Source: Desertimonas sp963733085 (GTDB lineage Bacteria; Actinomycetota; Acidimicrobiia; Acidimicrobiales; Ilumatobacteraceae). From it: a DNA stretch of 64,000 nucleotides. Made by a program: the position numbers and the translations under genes. Position 1 is the first letter of the stretch. Each line of letters starts with the position of its first letter. Below the pieces are notes generated by a model. The model ran no database searches. It was not told where the DNA came from and saw nothing but the letters and a program-made list of their open reading frames with translations. The stretch spans positions 558,001 through 622,000 of the forward strand of contig CAVTBY010000010.1 in the NCBI GenBank assembly GCA_963733085.1, written 5' to 3'. Below are positions 1 through 8,967 of this stretch, piece by piece.

Positions 1-602
1 ACGACGATCGTCCCCTCGGCACCGGCGCGCACGGCCGCTTGAGCTCCCCCGAGGCTGGAGTAGTACGGGCCCATGTTGACGGCCGAGAAGTTCGGGCTGG
101 TGAAGCAGTCCTGGGACACGCCGGCGATGATCAGGTAGTAGCCCTGCTCGGCGTAGTAGTCGCGGTTGACGCTGCACTCGATCAGGCTCGTGCTGCCGAC
201 GATCCCGAGCACCTGGTCCTGCTCGATCAACTTGACGGCCAGCGAGGCGATCTGCTGGGGGTCGACCTGCTCCTCTTCGGCGATGTACTCGATCGGCCGC
301 CCGTGGATGCCGCCGTTGTCGTTGACGCACTCGAAGTAGGCGCCGGTCAACGACGTGATCCACGTGAAGTCGGCGACCGGTGAGTTGGTCGCCATCGCGC
401 CGATCTTGATCGGCTCCCCTGTGGCCGGCTCGCCCGTCCCGAGTCCGCACTCACCAGGAGCCTGGATGTTGCCGCCGCCACCCGGCACCGAGCCGCCCGG
501 CGGCTCCGTCGTGCCACTGGATGCGGTGACCGCGGCGCCGCTCCCGAGGGCGGCGAGCACGAGTGCCCCGGCCCCGGTAAGTCCCAGCAGTGAACGCTTC
601 AT
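1..602 (-). CDS. ABC transporter substrate-binding protein, branched-chain amino acid type (N-terminal part)
   Basis: The reading frame starts with an ATG preceded by GGGAGGG and runs off the left edge of the window, so only about 200 codons are seen. The product begins with a signal peptide (MKRS, a hydrophobic stretch to about residue 26, then Ala-Ser) and a Gly/Pro-rich linker. The periplasmic-binding fold then opens with KIGAMATNSP. Motifs such as GAYFECVNDNGGI and IDPQQ-like text around residues 75-105 match the LivJ/amide-urea binding group of extracytoplasmic receptors. It should bind a small solute and deliver it to an ABC permease, but the ligand cannot be read from this fragment and the permease genes are outside the window. 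Confidence 0.85.
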   Translation of the reverse strand, partial: MKRSLLGLTGAGALVLAALGSGAAVTASSGTTEPPGGSVPGGGGNIQAPGECGLGTGEPATGEPIKIGAMATNSPVADFTWITSLTGAYFECVNDNGGIHGRPIEYIAEEEQVDPQQIASLAVKLIEQDQVLGIVGSTSLIECSVNRDYYAEQGYYLIIAGVSQDCFTSPNFSAVNMGPYYSSLGGAQAAVRAGAEGTIV

Positions 603-853
603 TGTGCCCTCCCCATTCGGCATCCGAAGCCGGTTGTTTGCGTCGGAAGGAGTCGCTGCGGGCCCGCCCGACCTCGCCTCCCCCAGGCGACGTGATTGCG
701 GCACGGTACACCGGCGCCGTCGCGTCCGGCAAGCGGTGTCAGCCTCCCTGAGATGGACACAGCCGTGTCGAACAGGCGTCAGACGCGCCACCGCCGCTCC
801 CACCGCTGCGCTCGATGTGGCGACAGCGGTGGAAGCGGTCAGGCCCGCCGAAA

Positions 854-1660
854 TCAGGCGCAGTCGACTGGCGCTGCGGCGTCGGCTTCGTCGACGAGGA
901 CGACTCCCTCGAGGTTGCTCGGCTCGAAGTCGGCAACGACGAACACTCGGTATGCCTCGGCTGCCGGGGACTGCAGGTCGACGGTGAACACGCCGTTGAC
1001 CGGGCGCTGGAACAGGCGCTGTGATGTCACGGCTGCGGGGTTGCTCGCCGGGCTGAACATCACGACGTGCTCGTTCTCCGGGGCCAGCGCCGGGGTGGCA
1101 CCGGTCTCGTACGTCACGTGGACCATCCCCGCACAGTCGACGGTCGCCGACGTGACGTGGACGAACGGGGCGACGCTTTCCGGACCTGTCGGTGCCTCGT
1201 TGCCATGCGGCGTCGTGGTTTCGCCGGGCTGCTCGGCCGGCGGCTGCTCGGCCGGGGGCGCCGTGTCGTCCGGCGGCGTCTCGCCCGGGACGACCGGAAT
1301 CGTGATGATCGGCCCATCGAAGATCGGGCCGTCGGGACCGATCGGGATCGAGGTGATCGGACCGTCGAAGATCGGGCCGTCGTCTTCGGGGACGACCGGG
1401 ATCGTGATGTCTGGCCCGTCGAACACGGGGCCGTCAGGCCCATTGGGGATCGTGGCGATCGGCCCGTCGAGGCCCGGATCGTCGGTGAGCAGATCCTCGA
1501 GGCTGTCCAATTCGGGCGGCCCCGGTTCGTCGCCGGCGCTGGCCGTGCCGCTGAGGGTGAACAATCCGCCGGCGCCGAGCAAGGCACCGAGGGCGGTGGC
1601 GACGCCGAAACGGCGCAGTGTGGAGATGCTGGTGTTGGTGGGGTTGTGGTGCTGGGACAT
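854..1660 (-). CDS. secreted protein with DGPI(F)DGPI repeats, function unknown
   Basis: I chose the ATG giving MSQHHN because GGAGG lies 6 nt upstream; an upstream in-frame start would add 19 residues without such a site. The 268-residue product has a signal peptide (RRFGVATALGALLGAGG, cleavage likely after ASA at residue 42). Residues about 62-128 repeat the pattern IP-x-GPDGP-x-FDGP-x-ITIP four times. A Pro/Glu-rich linker (ETPPDDTAPPAEQ) follows, then a C-terminal globular region with two cysteines (VDCAGMVHVTYETG and the terminal VDCA). I do not recognise a family. The design resembles cell-surface proteins with a repetitive acidic spacer and a small beta domain. No partner gene is evident next to it. 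Confidence 0.75.
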   Translation of the reverse strand: MSQHHNPTNTSISTLRRFGVATALGALLGAGGLFTLSGTASAGDEPGPPELDSLEDLLTDDPGLDGPIATIPNGPDGPVFDGPDITIPVVPEDDGPIFDGPITSIPIGPDGPIFDGPIITIPVVPGETPPDDTAPPAEQPPAEQPGETTTPHGNEAPTGPESVAPFVHVTSATVDCAGMVHVTYETGATPALAPENEHVVMFSPASNPAAVTSQRLFQRPVNGVFTVDLQSPAAEAYRVFVVADFEPSNLEGVVLVDEADAAAPVDCA

Positions 1661-2084
1661 GGGTTCCTCCGTGGGGTGTGTGGAGGTCCGCTCGGATGTG
1701 TTCGGACCTGGCCCCACGGTGCGCCCTAAGGCCCCCCGGCCACATCGGACGATGCCTTATCTCCCGCCTTATTGCGTCCACGGCGGGCGCGTAGCGAATG
1801 GCTGGACGTCGAACCTCCGCCGGAGTTATGGTTCTAGCGCCTTCAACAGCGAGGGTGATGATCGTTCGCTTAGGGACGAGCCGCTGTTGGAGGTTGGATG
1901 ATGCTTAATGCCGGGCGGACCTGGCGTGCGGCTGTCCTCTGCTGCGGCGAACAATCCAGATCGCTGCTCTCGGTAGTTCTGCCCTGTCGAGCAGCGCGGC
2001 CGGGGGGATCCGCCGTCCTCCCGGCCAGGCTTTGTAAGGTCCACCTCGCACAACGCTGGCCTGGGGCGGCCTGACGTCATCGTC
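1661..2084. other. intergenic region, 424 bp, no gene recognised
   Basis: This gap lies upstream of the secreted repeat protein and the small membrane protein. It contains GC-rich inverted stretches, for example GGCCGGGGGGATCC near 2000 facing CCTCCCGGCC. I see no tRNA, riboswitch core or convincing open frame. The promoter of the 854-1660 gene presumably lies at its left end. Confidence 0.5.
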
Positions 2085-2288
2085 GTGCCGAACATTGCCC
2101 GCATCGCCGTCATCGTCCTTGGATTCGCCGTCGCCGCCGTGGCACTCGCGCTGTGGTCCGAAGGCAACCTCAACGACATCACCGATGGCGTCGTCCTCCT
2201 CGGTGCAATTGCCGTGGCGCTGATCGTTTCCGGCGCAGTGGCTACACCCGTACCGAGCCGCGCCGCCGCCCGAAGAAGACGCAGGTGA
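2085..2288 (+). CDS. small membrane protein, hypothetical
   Basis: A GTG-started frame encodes 67 residues with two predicted membrane spans (IAVIVLGFAVAAVALAL and VVLLGAIAVALIVSGAVA) separated by a short polar turn, and a basic C-terminus (RAAARRRRR). That is a positive-inside hairpin topology. There is no clear ribosome-binding site, and the opposite strand is also open. Its reality therefore rests on the coherent hydrophobic pattern. No family is recognised, and it converges with the regulator gene to its right. Confidence 0.45.
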   Translation: MPNIARIAVIVLGFAVAAVALALWSEGNLNDITDGVVLLGAIAVALIVSGAVATPVPSRAAARRRRR

Positions 2289-2301
2289 ACATCGAAGGGC
2301 A

Positions 2302-5214
2302 TTAGTCCGTGGATTGCGGTAGGCGGCTGGCGGCGACGGCGGCCTGCACGCGAGTCGTCACGTTGAGCTTCTGGAGAATGTGCGTGACGTGCACGCTGGC
2401 GGTCTTGGCGCTGATGAAGAGCGCCTCGCCGATCTCCCGGTTGGAACGCCCGTCGCCGAGCAGGCGCAGCACTTCGAGCTCGCGAGGCGTGAGCCCTTGT
2501 GCGGCCAACGCCTCCACCGGCTCGTCGCCGTCGTCGCCGCGAGCGGCGCCGGTGAGCCTGATCCCGGCACGGCGGGCCAGGTCGGACACTGCTCCGGCGA
2601 GCGGCTCGGCGCCCAACTCCGACGCCGCCGCCAGGGCGTCACCGAGCAAGTGGGCGGCGGCGGACTTGCCGGCTCGCACGTCGTTGGCGAGCAGGGCCTC
2701 GGCCTGGCGCCACCCTGCGTAGGCGGCAAGGTAGGTGTCGGGCCCGGCGCTGCCGGCGACCGCCACCCACGGCGCCGCCGCCGGCGGACCGTCGAGCCGG
2801 CTGCGCTCGGCACGGGCGAGCTCGAGGGTCCGGTGAAACGTTCGCGAGACGGTGTCGACAGCGCGCTCGATCCGACCGAGGAAGGCTTCAGCGCGTTGGA
2901 TGCGCACGTCGGCGACGGCGGCGAGCTCGTGTGAGTCACTCGGTTCGGCACTCGTGCGCAACCAGTCGTACTCGTCCGCTGCGAGGCGCATCGCCAGTGC
3001 CGTGAGCTGCAGCTCGAGGAGGATCTCGTCGGTCGCAGCGGTGATCTCATCGGCTCGCGCCAATGCCGTCCTGGCCCGCTGCCAGTCACCCTGCCAGATG
3101 GCGAGCTCGGCTTCCCACGCCGCGCACACCCCTGCCGTGTAGTCGTACGCACCGAAGCTCGTGCCGAGATCGGCGAGCAGTGTCTCGGCAGAAACGAAGT
3201 GGCCCCGGCGGACGAGGAGGTGGAGGCGGCCGAACTTGACCGGCAGGGCGAAGTACGGATCGACGTCGCCGGCGATCAGGCCGGCACTGACGTCGTGGGC
3301 CTCCGCCCACCGCCCGAGGGCGACGAGGGCGAACACGAGCTGGCCCGTGGTGAGAGCGGCGTAGGTTCGATGCAGCCCGCGGCGTTCGAGGTCAGCGACG
3401 CCACGCTCGGCGAGATCGACCGCCTCGGCAGCGCGGCCGGCGAACACGTACGCCTCGACGAGGTTGTGCCATGTCGATCCGATCCGCTCGACATCGTCGC
3501 CCTGCATCGCCAGGTCCAAGGACTCGTGCAGCCGGTCGATGCCGTCGTCGTAGCGGCCGAGGTGTCCCTCGAGCGAGCCGAGGACGTGGAGGGCGTAGCT
3601 CACCTCGGCGCGACCCTGCGCTTGCTGGGCCGCCGCGAGAGCGTCGCGGGCGAGGGCGAGGGCGTCGAGATAGCGCAGCTCGAGGGCGGCCTGGTAGGCG
3701 ACGCCGCACAGCCGCGTCACAACCGCCAGCGTTACGCCGGACTCGACCCCTTCGCGCAGCGCCTCGGTCGCCTGCTTCGAGGTCGTCAAGTCGCCGGCGT
3801 GCCAGGAGTACCGGGCTCGGCGGTCGAGGATCCGGGCATGGCGCTCCGGTTCGCGAGCCGGGTCGAGCTCGGTAACGAGTTGATCGGCGAGTTGCAGCGC
3901 ACCGTGGTGGCTGCCCGCCAAGGAGGCGACCTCGGCGGCGTGTTCGAGGAGCCAGAGCCGATCGGTCCCGGCAACAGCCTCGGCGTCGCCGACGCGTGCC
4001 CACAACTCGAGAGCACGGCTGTAGTGGGCCTGGGCCTCGATCGGGGCGTGGGCGAGCTCGGCCGTCCGCCCGGCCTGTACCGATGCCGCCAACGACTCGG
4101 TGATCCGGCCGGCCGCGTGCCAGTGGTGAGCCAGCTCTGCGGCGGTCAGCGCAGGGTCCTCGCCGACGGCAAGCTCAGGGTGACCGTTGAGCGCAATAGC
4201 GACGCGCTCATGGAGGGCAGCTCGTTCGCCGGGCAGGAGGTCGCCGTACACAGCCTCGCGGCCGAGAGCGTGGCGGAACGAGTACAGCTCGCCGACCCTC
4301 ACCATCAACTGGCGGCCAACCGCGTCGCGGAGAGCCGCGTCGAGCGCCACCGAATCCAAATCGCTGACGTCGCGTAGAAGCGGATAGCCGACTCGGCGTC
4401 CGATCACGGCGGCGACCTGGAGGAGGCGCTTGGTCGACACATCGATCCCGGCGACGCGCTGGAGGATGAGATCGCCGATCGTGGTCGGGAGGTCAGGCCC
4501 ACCACCGGCGGCGACCAGCTCTTCGACGAAGAACGGGTTTCCGTCGGCCCGATCGGCGACCGAGCCGAGAAGTCCCGGCGATGGCGTTGACCCGGTCAGT
4601 TGAACGATCAACTCGCCGACCTCGAGCGGTCCCAGTATCCCGAGCGTCACGTGCCGCGCCCGTCCGGAGCGGACGAGCTCGCCGAGCGCGACCGTCAAGC
4701 CAGTCGCCCGTTCGCGATCGGGTGGCCGGCGTGACCCCACGACCACAACGGGCGCTGACCGGACCGCGTTGGCAACGAACAACAACAAGTCACCGGTGGA
4801 TTCGTCGGACCATTGGAGATCCTCGACGACGACCACCATCGGTTGCGTCCGCGATGCCGCGACGAGCTGGTCGGCAACCCAGGCGAAGAACCGGAAGCGG
4901 TCGGTCGGGTCGCCAGGCGACGGAATGTCGCCGGCCCGGCTTTCGCCGCCCGACAGATGACCGAGGATCTGAGCGAACGGCGCGTACGGGACGGCGTCGG
5001 CGAAGGGCAGGCAGGATCCGGCGAGGACGGCGGCCCCACGGCCGCGAGCACTGGCGGCGAACTCATCGATCAGCCGTGACTTGCCGATGCCGGCTTCGCC
5101 GTCGACGACCACGAGCCCGCCGGCGCCGGCGATCGCCTGGTCCAACGCCGAGAGCAGCTCCCCGAGCTCCATTTCGCGTCCGACGAGGACGGGTGACGTC
5201 GCCCTGCGGACCAT
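2302..5214 (-). CDS. LuxR-family transcriptional regulator with N-terminal AAA ATPase (LAL/MalT type)
   Basis: The 970-residue protein has the classical large-ATP-binding LuxR layout. An N-terminal NTPase carries Walker A GEAGIGKS at residues 39-46 and Walker B VVVVEDLQWSD near 130. A long helical middle resembles tetratricopeptide-type repeats. A C-terminal LuxR helix-turn-helix (LTPRELEVLRLLGDGRSNREI, then SAKTASVHVTHIL) spans about residues 905-960. Such proteins are usually ATP-dependent activators that sense a small metabolite through the helical region. The gene is transcribed away from ligJ with only 66 bp between the start codons. Control of the adjacent meta-cleavage genes is a reasonable inference, but the sequence does not demonstrate it. 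Confidence 0.9.
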   Translation of the reverse strand: MVRRATSPVLVGREMELGELLSALDQAIAGAGGLVVVDGEAGIGKSRLIDEFAASARGRGAAVLAGSCLPFADAVPYAPFAQILGHLSGGESRAGDIPSPGDPTDRFRFFAWVADQLVAASRTQPMVVVVEDLQWSDESTGDLLLFVANAVRSAPVVVVGSRRPPDRERATGLTVALGELVRSGRARHVTLGILGPLEVGELIVQLTGSTPSPGLLGSVADRADGNPFFVEELVAAGGGPDLPTTIGDLILQRVAGIDVSTKRLLQVAAVIGRRVGYPLLRDVSDLDSVALDAALRDAVGRQLMVRVGELYSFRHALGREAVYGDLLPGERAALHERVAIALNGHPELAVGEDPALTAAELAHHWHAAGRITESLAASVQAGRTAELAHAPIEAQAHYSRALELWARVGDAEAVAGTDRLWLLEHAAEVASLAGSHHGALQLADQLVTELDPAREPERHARILDRRARYSWHAGDLTTSKQATEALREGVESGVTLAVVTRLCGVAYQAALELRYLDALALARDALAAAQQAQGRAEVSYALHVLGSLEGHLGRYDDGIDRLHESLDLAMQGDDVERIGSTWHNLVEAYVFAGRAAEAVDLAERGVADLERRGLHRTYAALTTGQLVFALVALGRWAEAHDVSAGLIAGDVDPYFALPVKFGRLHLLVRRGHFVSAETLLADLGTSFGAYDYTAGVCAAWEAELAIWQGDWQRARTALARADEITAATDEILLELQLTALAMRLAADEYDWLRTSAEPSDSHELAAVADVRIQRAEAFLGRIERAVDTVSRTFHRTLELARAERSRLDGPPAAAPWVAVAGSAGPDTYLAAYAGWRQAEALLANDVRAGKSAAAHLLGDALAAASELGAEPLAGAVSDLARRAGIRLTGAARGDDGDEPVEALAAQGLTPRELEVLRLLGDGRSNREIGEALFISAKTASVHVTHILQKLNVTTRVQAAVAASRLPQSTD

Positions 5215-5266
5215 CGGGCAAGTATGACGGCTTGCGCGCGAGCTGGCCGGGAAGTTGGAAGTCCCG

Positions 5267-5272
5267 TAGGTT
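5267..5272 (+). promoter_or_regulatory. putative -10 box (TAGGTT) of leaderless ligJ
   Basis: The hexamer TAGGTT fits the actinobacterial TANNNT -10 pattern and ends 8 nt before the ligJ GTG. No Shine-Dalgarno sequence is present. This spacing would place the transcription start on or next to the start codon. Confidence 0.5.
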
Positions 5273-5280
5273 CACGAATC

Positions 5281-6309
5281 GTGATCATCGACTGCCACGG
5301 CCACTACACGACTGCGCCGGAGGCGCTCGGCGCCTACCGTGACCGGCAGCTCGCGGCGCTGGCAACTGATCCGGAATCCGTCGGTGAGAAGGGAGCGCTC
5401 GACATCTCCGACGATGCGATTCGCGACAGCCTCGAGAGTGCCCAGCTGAAGTTGCAGGGCGAACGCGGCACCGACCTCACTCTGTTCTCGCCTCGCGCCA
5501 GTTGGATGGGCCATCACGTCCCCAGCATCGACGCCGCGGTGCAGTGGAGCGAGCATTGCAACGAGCTGATCCGCCGGGTCTGCGATCTCTATCCACGGAA
5601 TTTCGCCCCGGTGTGCCAGCTCCCGCAGTCGCCGGAAGCGCCGATCGAACCGGCGGTGAGCGAGTTGCGGCGCTGCGTCGAGCAGCTTGGCTTCGTCGGC
5701 TGCAATCTCAACCCTGACCCAAGCGGTGGCTACTGGACCGGGCCCCCGCTGTTCGATCGCTACTGGTATCCGCTCTATGAGGCGGCTGTCGAGCTCGACA
5801 TCCCGTTGATGATCCACGTGAGCGCAGCGTGCAACCCCCACCTCCACACCACGGCGTCGCACTACCTGGCTGCCGACACCACTGCGTTCACTCAGCTGCT
5901 CACATCCGAGCTGCTCACCGACCTCCCCGACTTGCGGGTCATCATTCCCCACGGTGGCGGGGCCGTGCCGTACCACTGGGGGCGCTACCGCGGCATCGCC
6001 CAGGACCTCGGCATTCCCCCACCGGAGGAGCGGATCGACGGCAACGTGTACTTCGACACGTGCGTCTACCACCAGGCCGGCATCGAGTGTCTCCTGGCGG
6101 TGATCCCGGCCGACAACGTGCTGTTCGCCTCCGAGATGGTCGGCGCTGTCCGCGGTGTCGACCCACTGACCGGCCACCACTACGACGACACCCGTCGCTA
6201 CATCGACTCAGCAACCCTGCCCACGGCCGAGCGGACCAAGATCTACGAGACCAACGCCCTGCGGGTCTACCCGCGACTCGTTCAGTACCTGGGGGACAGT
6301 CATGAGTGA
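5281..6309 (+). CDS. ligJ: 4-oxalomesaconate hydratase (amidohydrolase family)
   Basis: The product hydrates 4-oxalomesaconate to 4-carboxy-4-hydroxy-2-oxoadipate in the protocatechuate/gallate meta-cleavage pathway. The 342-residue sequence matches LigJ along its length: DCHGHYTTAP at the N-terminus, FSPRASWMGHH, NLNPDPSGG, and PHGGGAVPYHWGR. Amidohydrolase metal ligands are visible: H6 and H8 of DCHGH, H179 in MIHVS and H224 in IPHGGG. I set the start at the GTG giving (M)IIDCHGHY because the family begins there; an ATG 57 nt upstream would add unrelated residues. The 3' end overlaps ligK by 8 nt, indicating translational coupling. It is divergent from a large LuxR-type regulator. Confidence 0.93.
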   Translation: MIIDCHGHYTTAPEALGAYRDRQLAALATDPESVGEKGALDISDDAIRDSLESAQLKLQGERGTDLTLFSPRASWMGHHVPSIDAAVQWSEHCNELIRRVCDLYPRNFAPVCQLPQSPEAPIEPAVSELRRCVEQLGFVGCNLNPDPSGGYWTGPPLFDRYWYPLYEAAVELDIPLMIHVSAACNPHLHTTASHYLAADTTAFTQLLTSELLTDLPDLRVIIPHGGGAVPYHWGRYRGIAQDLGIPPPEERIDGNVYFDTCVYHQAGIECLLAVIPADNVLFASEMVGAVRGVDPLTGHHYDDTRRYIDSATLPTAERTKIYETNALRVYPRLVQYLGDSHE

Positions 6310-6997
6310 TCGCCACGTCGTCGTCCGTTCGATCGACCGGGCGGCGCAGGCTGACATCGATGCACTCGCCGCCTACGGAACGGCGACAGTGCACGAAGCG
6401 ATCGGCCGCCGTGGATTCCTGGGCCCCGACCTGCGACCGATCCACGACGGCCTGTCGATGACCGGCTCGGCGGTCACGGTGTCGTGTCACCCCGGCGACA
6501 ACCTGATGGTTCACGCGGCCGTCGAGGTGTGTCTGCCGGGCGACGTTCTCGTCGTGACGACGACTGCTCCGTCGACGCACGGAATGGTCGGCGAGTTGCT
6601 CGCCACGTCACTTGCCGCTCGCGGCGTCCGCGGCCTGGTGATCGGCGCCGGCGTGCGCGACATTGCCGAGTTGCGGGCGATGCGGTTCCCGGTGTGGACG
6701 CGACTCGTGTCGTGCGAAGGCACCGTCAAGGCGTCACCGGGATCGGTCAACGTGCCGGTCGTCCTCGGTGGGCAGGTGATCGAACCAGGCGACGTCGTCC
6801 GTGCCGACGACGACGGCGTCGTGGTCGTGCCCCGCTCCGAAGCTACCGAAGCCGCGGCGTCGGCCCGAGCGCGGACCGATCGGGAGACGGCGACCCGCGC
6901 ACGACTGGCCGCCGGCGAGCTCGGAGTCGATATCTACAGCCTGCGCACCACCCTCGCCGACCTCGGCGTCGAAACCGTCGAGCGGGCCGAGCGATGA
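6302..6997 (+). CDS. ligK: 4-carboxy-4-hydroxy-2-oxoadipate aldolase/oxaloacetate decarboxylase (RraA-like fold)
   Basis: The enzyme cleaves 4-carboxy-4-hydroxy-2-oxoadipate, the product of LigJ, into pyruvate and oxaloacetate, and family members also decarboxylate oxaloacetate. The 231 residues show the class II LigK/HMG-aldolase signature: GELLATSLAARGVRGLV with G97-E98-L99, and AGVRD with R119 and D120, the substrate-binding arginine and metal-binding aspartate. Homologues without aldolase activity (RraA, the RNase E inhibitor) share the fold, but the position directly after ligJ supports the catabolic role. It overlaps ligJ by 8 nt, and the next gene starts inside its stop codon. Confidence 0.92.
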   Translation: MSDRHVVVRSIDRAAQADIDALAAYGTATVHEAIGRRGFLGPDLRPIHDGLSMTGSAVTVSCHPGDNLMVHAAVEVCLPGDVLVVTTTAPSTHGMVGELLATSLAARGVRGLVIGAGVRDIAELRAMRFPVWTRLVSCEGTVKASPGSVNVPVVLGGQVIEPGDVVRADDDGVVVVPRSEATEAAASARARTDRETATRARLAAGELGVDIYSLRTTLADLGVETVERAER

Positions 6998-7761
6998 TTC
7001 GCGTCGCGGTGCTCGGCCTCGGTGAGGCTGGGTCGGCGCTCGCTTCCGACCTCGTCGCCGCGGGCGTCGACGTGCACGCGTTCGATCCGGGCGATGTCGC
7101 CACACCGCCGGGCGTCACCCGCCACACCGATGCCGCCAGTGCCGTGGGCGACGCCGAGTTGGTCATCGCCGTGACGGCTTCCGCCAACGCCGAGGCTGCC
7201 CTCGTCCAGGCTCTCCCTGCGATCGCACCGGGCACCGTCTACGCCGATCTGTCGACGGGGTCGCCCGGCTTGAAGCGACACCTCGACGAGATGGCCGCAG
7301 CAGCGGGTGTCGGGTTTGCGGACGTCGCGTTGATGGCGCCCGTGCCGGGACGAGGGTTGGGCACGCCGGCCATAGCGTCGGGACGAGCGGCGGCGCGCTT
7401 CGTCGAGATCATCCGCCCGCTCGGCATGCCCGTGGAGCACGACGGCGACGTCGCCGGCCACGCGGCAACCCGCAAGCTGTTGCGCAGCATCGTGATGAAA
7501 GGACTCGCCGGCGTGATGCGAGAATCGATGGAGGCCGCACGTAGAGCCGGGTTGGCCGACGAGACCTGGAGCAACCTCGTCGACCAACTCACCAACGCCG
7601 ACGAGACTTTGCTGCGTCGCTTGGCCGAAGGACCGGCGGCGCACGCCCCGCGGCGCATCGAGGAGATGGAAGCGGCAGAGCAGCTCCTCGTCGAGCTCGG
7701 TGTCGAGCCGACGATGACACGGGCAACCGTCGCCTCACTGCGACGCCTCGCCCCCTCTTGA
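6994..7761 (+). CDS. NAD(P)-dependent dehydrogenase, 6-phosphogluconate dehydrogenase superfamily with DUF1932 C-terminus
   Basis: The ATG overlaps the ligK stop (ATGA), so the gene is the third of the lig operon. The 255-residue product starts with a Rossmann fold (VAVLGLGEAGSALASDL, dinucleotide loop at residues 8-13). It continues with beta-hydroxyacid dehydrogenase text (YADLSTGSPGLKRHL, DVALMAPVPGRG) and ends with a helical DUF1932-type domain (MKGLAGVMRESMEAARRAGL). Known LigC-type dehydrogenases that oxidise the ring-cleavage semialdehyde belong to a different (GFO/IDH) family. This gene could be an alternative to LigC or handle a side product; the substrate is not determined by sequence. 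A strong hairpin follows its stop codon directly. Confidence 0.85.
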   Translation: MIRVAVLGLGEAGSALASDLVAAGVDVHAFDPGDVATPPGVTRHTDAASAVGDAELVIAVTASANAEAALVQALPAIAPGTVYADLSTGSPGLKRHLDEMAAAAGVGFADVALMAPVPGRGLGTPAIASGRAAARFVEIIRPLGMPVEHDGDVAGHAATRKLLRSIVMKGLAGVMRESMEAARRAGLADETWSNLVDQLTNADETLLRRLAEGPAAHAPRRIEEMEAAEQLLVELGVEPTMTRATVASLRRLAPS

Positions 7762-7801
7762 GTCACCGTTGTGGTCGTCAGTTGCTGACCACTTCGGTGA
7801 C
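7762..7801 (+). terminator. hairpin directly after the ligJ-ligK-dehydrogenase operon
   Basis: The arms GTCACCGTTGTGGTC and GACCACTTCGGTGAC pair at 13 of 15 positions around a 10-nt loop. The hairpin begins at the base after the stop codon. No T-run follows, so this would be a GC-hairpin terminator or an mRNA 3'-end stabiliser. Confidence 0.6.
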
Positions 7802-7920
7802 TTACAGGGTTCTCCGTGGGTTTGTATGCGTCGATCGCGTACTGCGTCACGGTTGCATGCTCTGGAAGGCGCGGTGGCATCGGGGTGGATGGCGATCCAG
7901 CGGCGAGGGATCGTCAGCTG

Positions 7921-7976
7921 CGACCGATGGGTGTTCAGGGGACGATTCGGTCCCCTTGGCACCCAACGGTTGTGGC
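7921..7976. repeat. family A dispersed palindrome, copy 1 (degenerate)
   Basis: The sequence CGACCGATGGGTGTTC...CACCCAACGGTTGTGG forms a 20-nt imperfect stem (16 of 20 paired) around GATTCG. Perfect relatives occur at 12832-12877 and 49254-49299 with the same outer flanks, CGACCGATGGGTG and (C)GGTTG(C/T)GG. It lies in the 307-bp gap between the dehydrogenase and ligI, both of which end toward it. The same gap also holds a half copy of the family C end, TGCATGCTCTGGAAG, near 7855-7869; otherwise I see nothing else in it. Confidence 0.75.
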
Positions 7977-8068
7977 ACACCGTCGCGGTGCTCGACAACT
8001 GCCGACTTCCAGGCCAGCGCGCTTGCCGGCGCATCGATCGAGCCCACAGAAACCCGAAGAGTCCCGGC

Positions 8069-8950
8069 TCAAGGCTCGGGTGCGCTGAGGGGGTACAGGC
8101 GGCGGGGGTTGCTCACCAACAGCTGCCGGCGCGACGCCTCGTCGGGGGCAAAGGCGGCGACGAGGTCGAGCAGATCGCCATCGTCGGGCATGTGCGGGAC
8201 GTTGGGGTGCGGCCAGTCGGTGCCCCACAGCACGCGCTCAGGAGCGGCGTCGATGAGCGCATGGGCGAACGGCACCACATCGGCGTACGGCGGACCAACG
8301 TCGCTGAGCCGCTCTGCCCCGGAGAGCTTGACCCAGCACCGGTCGTCGCGGAGCAACTCGAGAAGGGCGCGGAATGGCGCCTGGTCGAGACCGCCGCCGA
8401 CCGGGATGCGCCCCATGTGGTCGACGACGTACGGCACCGGAAGACGGCCGAGCATCCCGGCGTGGTCGACGAGATCGGCGGCATCGACGTGCAGCACGAG
8501 ATGCCAGCCGAGCTCCGCGACGCGCTCCACCACCCGCCGGAAGCGCTCGGGCTCCGGCGCCCCGCCGAGATGCCTGACGAAGTTGAAGCGAGTCGCCCGC
8601 ACGCCAGCGTCGTGGAGGTCGCCGAGCTGGCCGTCGCCGAACGACTCGTCGACCATCGCCACGCCGGCGTAGCGACCGCCGCCGCGGCGGAGAGCGTCCA
8701 GCATCGCCGAGTTGTCCGTGCCGTGACAGCTCGCCTGCACGAACACGGCGTGACTGAGCCCAAGGCGCTGCTGCAACCGTTCGAAGTCGGTGATCCCGGC
8801 GTCCGGCGGCGTGTAGGCGCGGTCCGGTGCGAACGGGAAGCGTGCCGCCGGACCAAAGACGTGGCAGTGGGCGTCGACCGCCCCGAGGGGTGGCGTGAAC
8901 GCCCGCGGCGGATGCGGATCGGGGTGCGGCGGCGGGATCGTGCGCTCCAT
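8069..8950 (-). CDS. ligI: 2-pyrone-4,6-dicarboxylate hydrolase (amidohydrolase family)
   Basis: LigI hydrolyses the lactone 2-pyrone-4,6-dicarboxylate to 4-oxalomesaconate, which LigJ then uses. The 293-residue protein has the cog3618-type amidohydrolase hallmarks: VDAHCHVFGP (H28 and H30), the FPFAPDRAYTPPDA segment typical of LigI, VDHMGRIP, and WGTDWPHPN with the C-terminal catalytic aspartate. It is on the opposite strand from ligJ and ligK and converges with them. It follows the RidA gene by 17 bp in the same direction, so the two form a small operon. Related lactonases exist, but the pathway context makes this assignment strong. Confidence 0.9.
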   Translation of the reverse strand: MERTIPPPHPDPHPPRAFTPPLGAVDAHCHVFGPAARFPFAPDRAYTPPDAGITDFERLQQRLGLSHAVFVQASCHGTDNSAMLDALRRGGGRYAGVAMVDESFGDGQLGDLHDAGVRATRFNFVRHLGGAPEPERFRRVVERVAELGWHLVLHVDAADLVDHAGMLGRLPVPYVVDHMGRIPVGGGLDQAPFRALLELLRDDRCWVKLSGAERLSDVGPPYADVVPFAHALIDAAPERVLWGTDWPHPNVPHMPDDGDLLDLVAAFAPDEASRRQLLVSNPRRLYPLSAPEP

Positions 8951-8967
8951 CTCGGGTGTCGTCTGGC

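Noticed and set aside
854..1729. Long overlapping frames on the plus strand across 854-1729
   Set aside because: They are low-complexity Gly/Ser/Arg translations of the complement of the secreted repeat protein, which has a signal peptide and ribosome-binding site.
1661..2084. A riboswitch or small RNA in the 424-bp gap
   Set aside because: I found no recognised conserved core, only generic GC-rich hairpins.
5224..5280. Upstream ATG as the ligJ start
   Set aside because: It adds 19 residues not found in the family and lies within the divergent promoter gap; the GTG at 5281 gives the family N-terminus IIDCHGHY.
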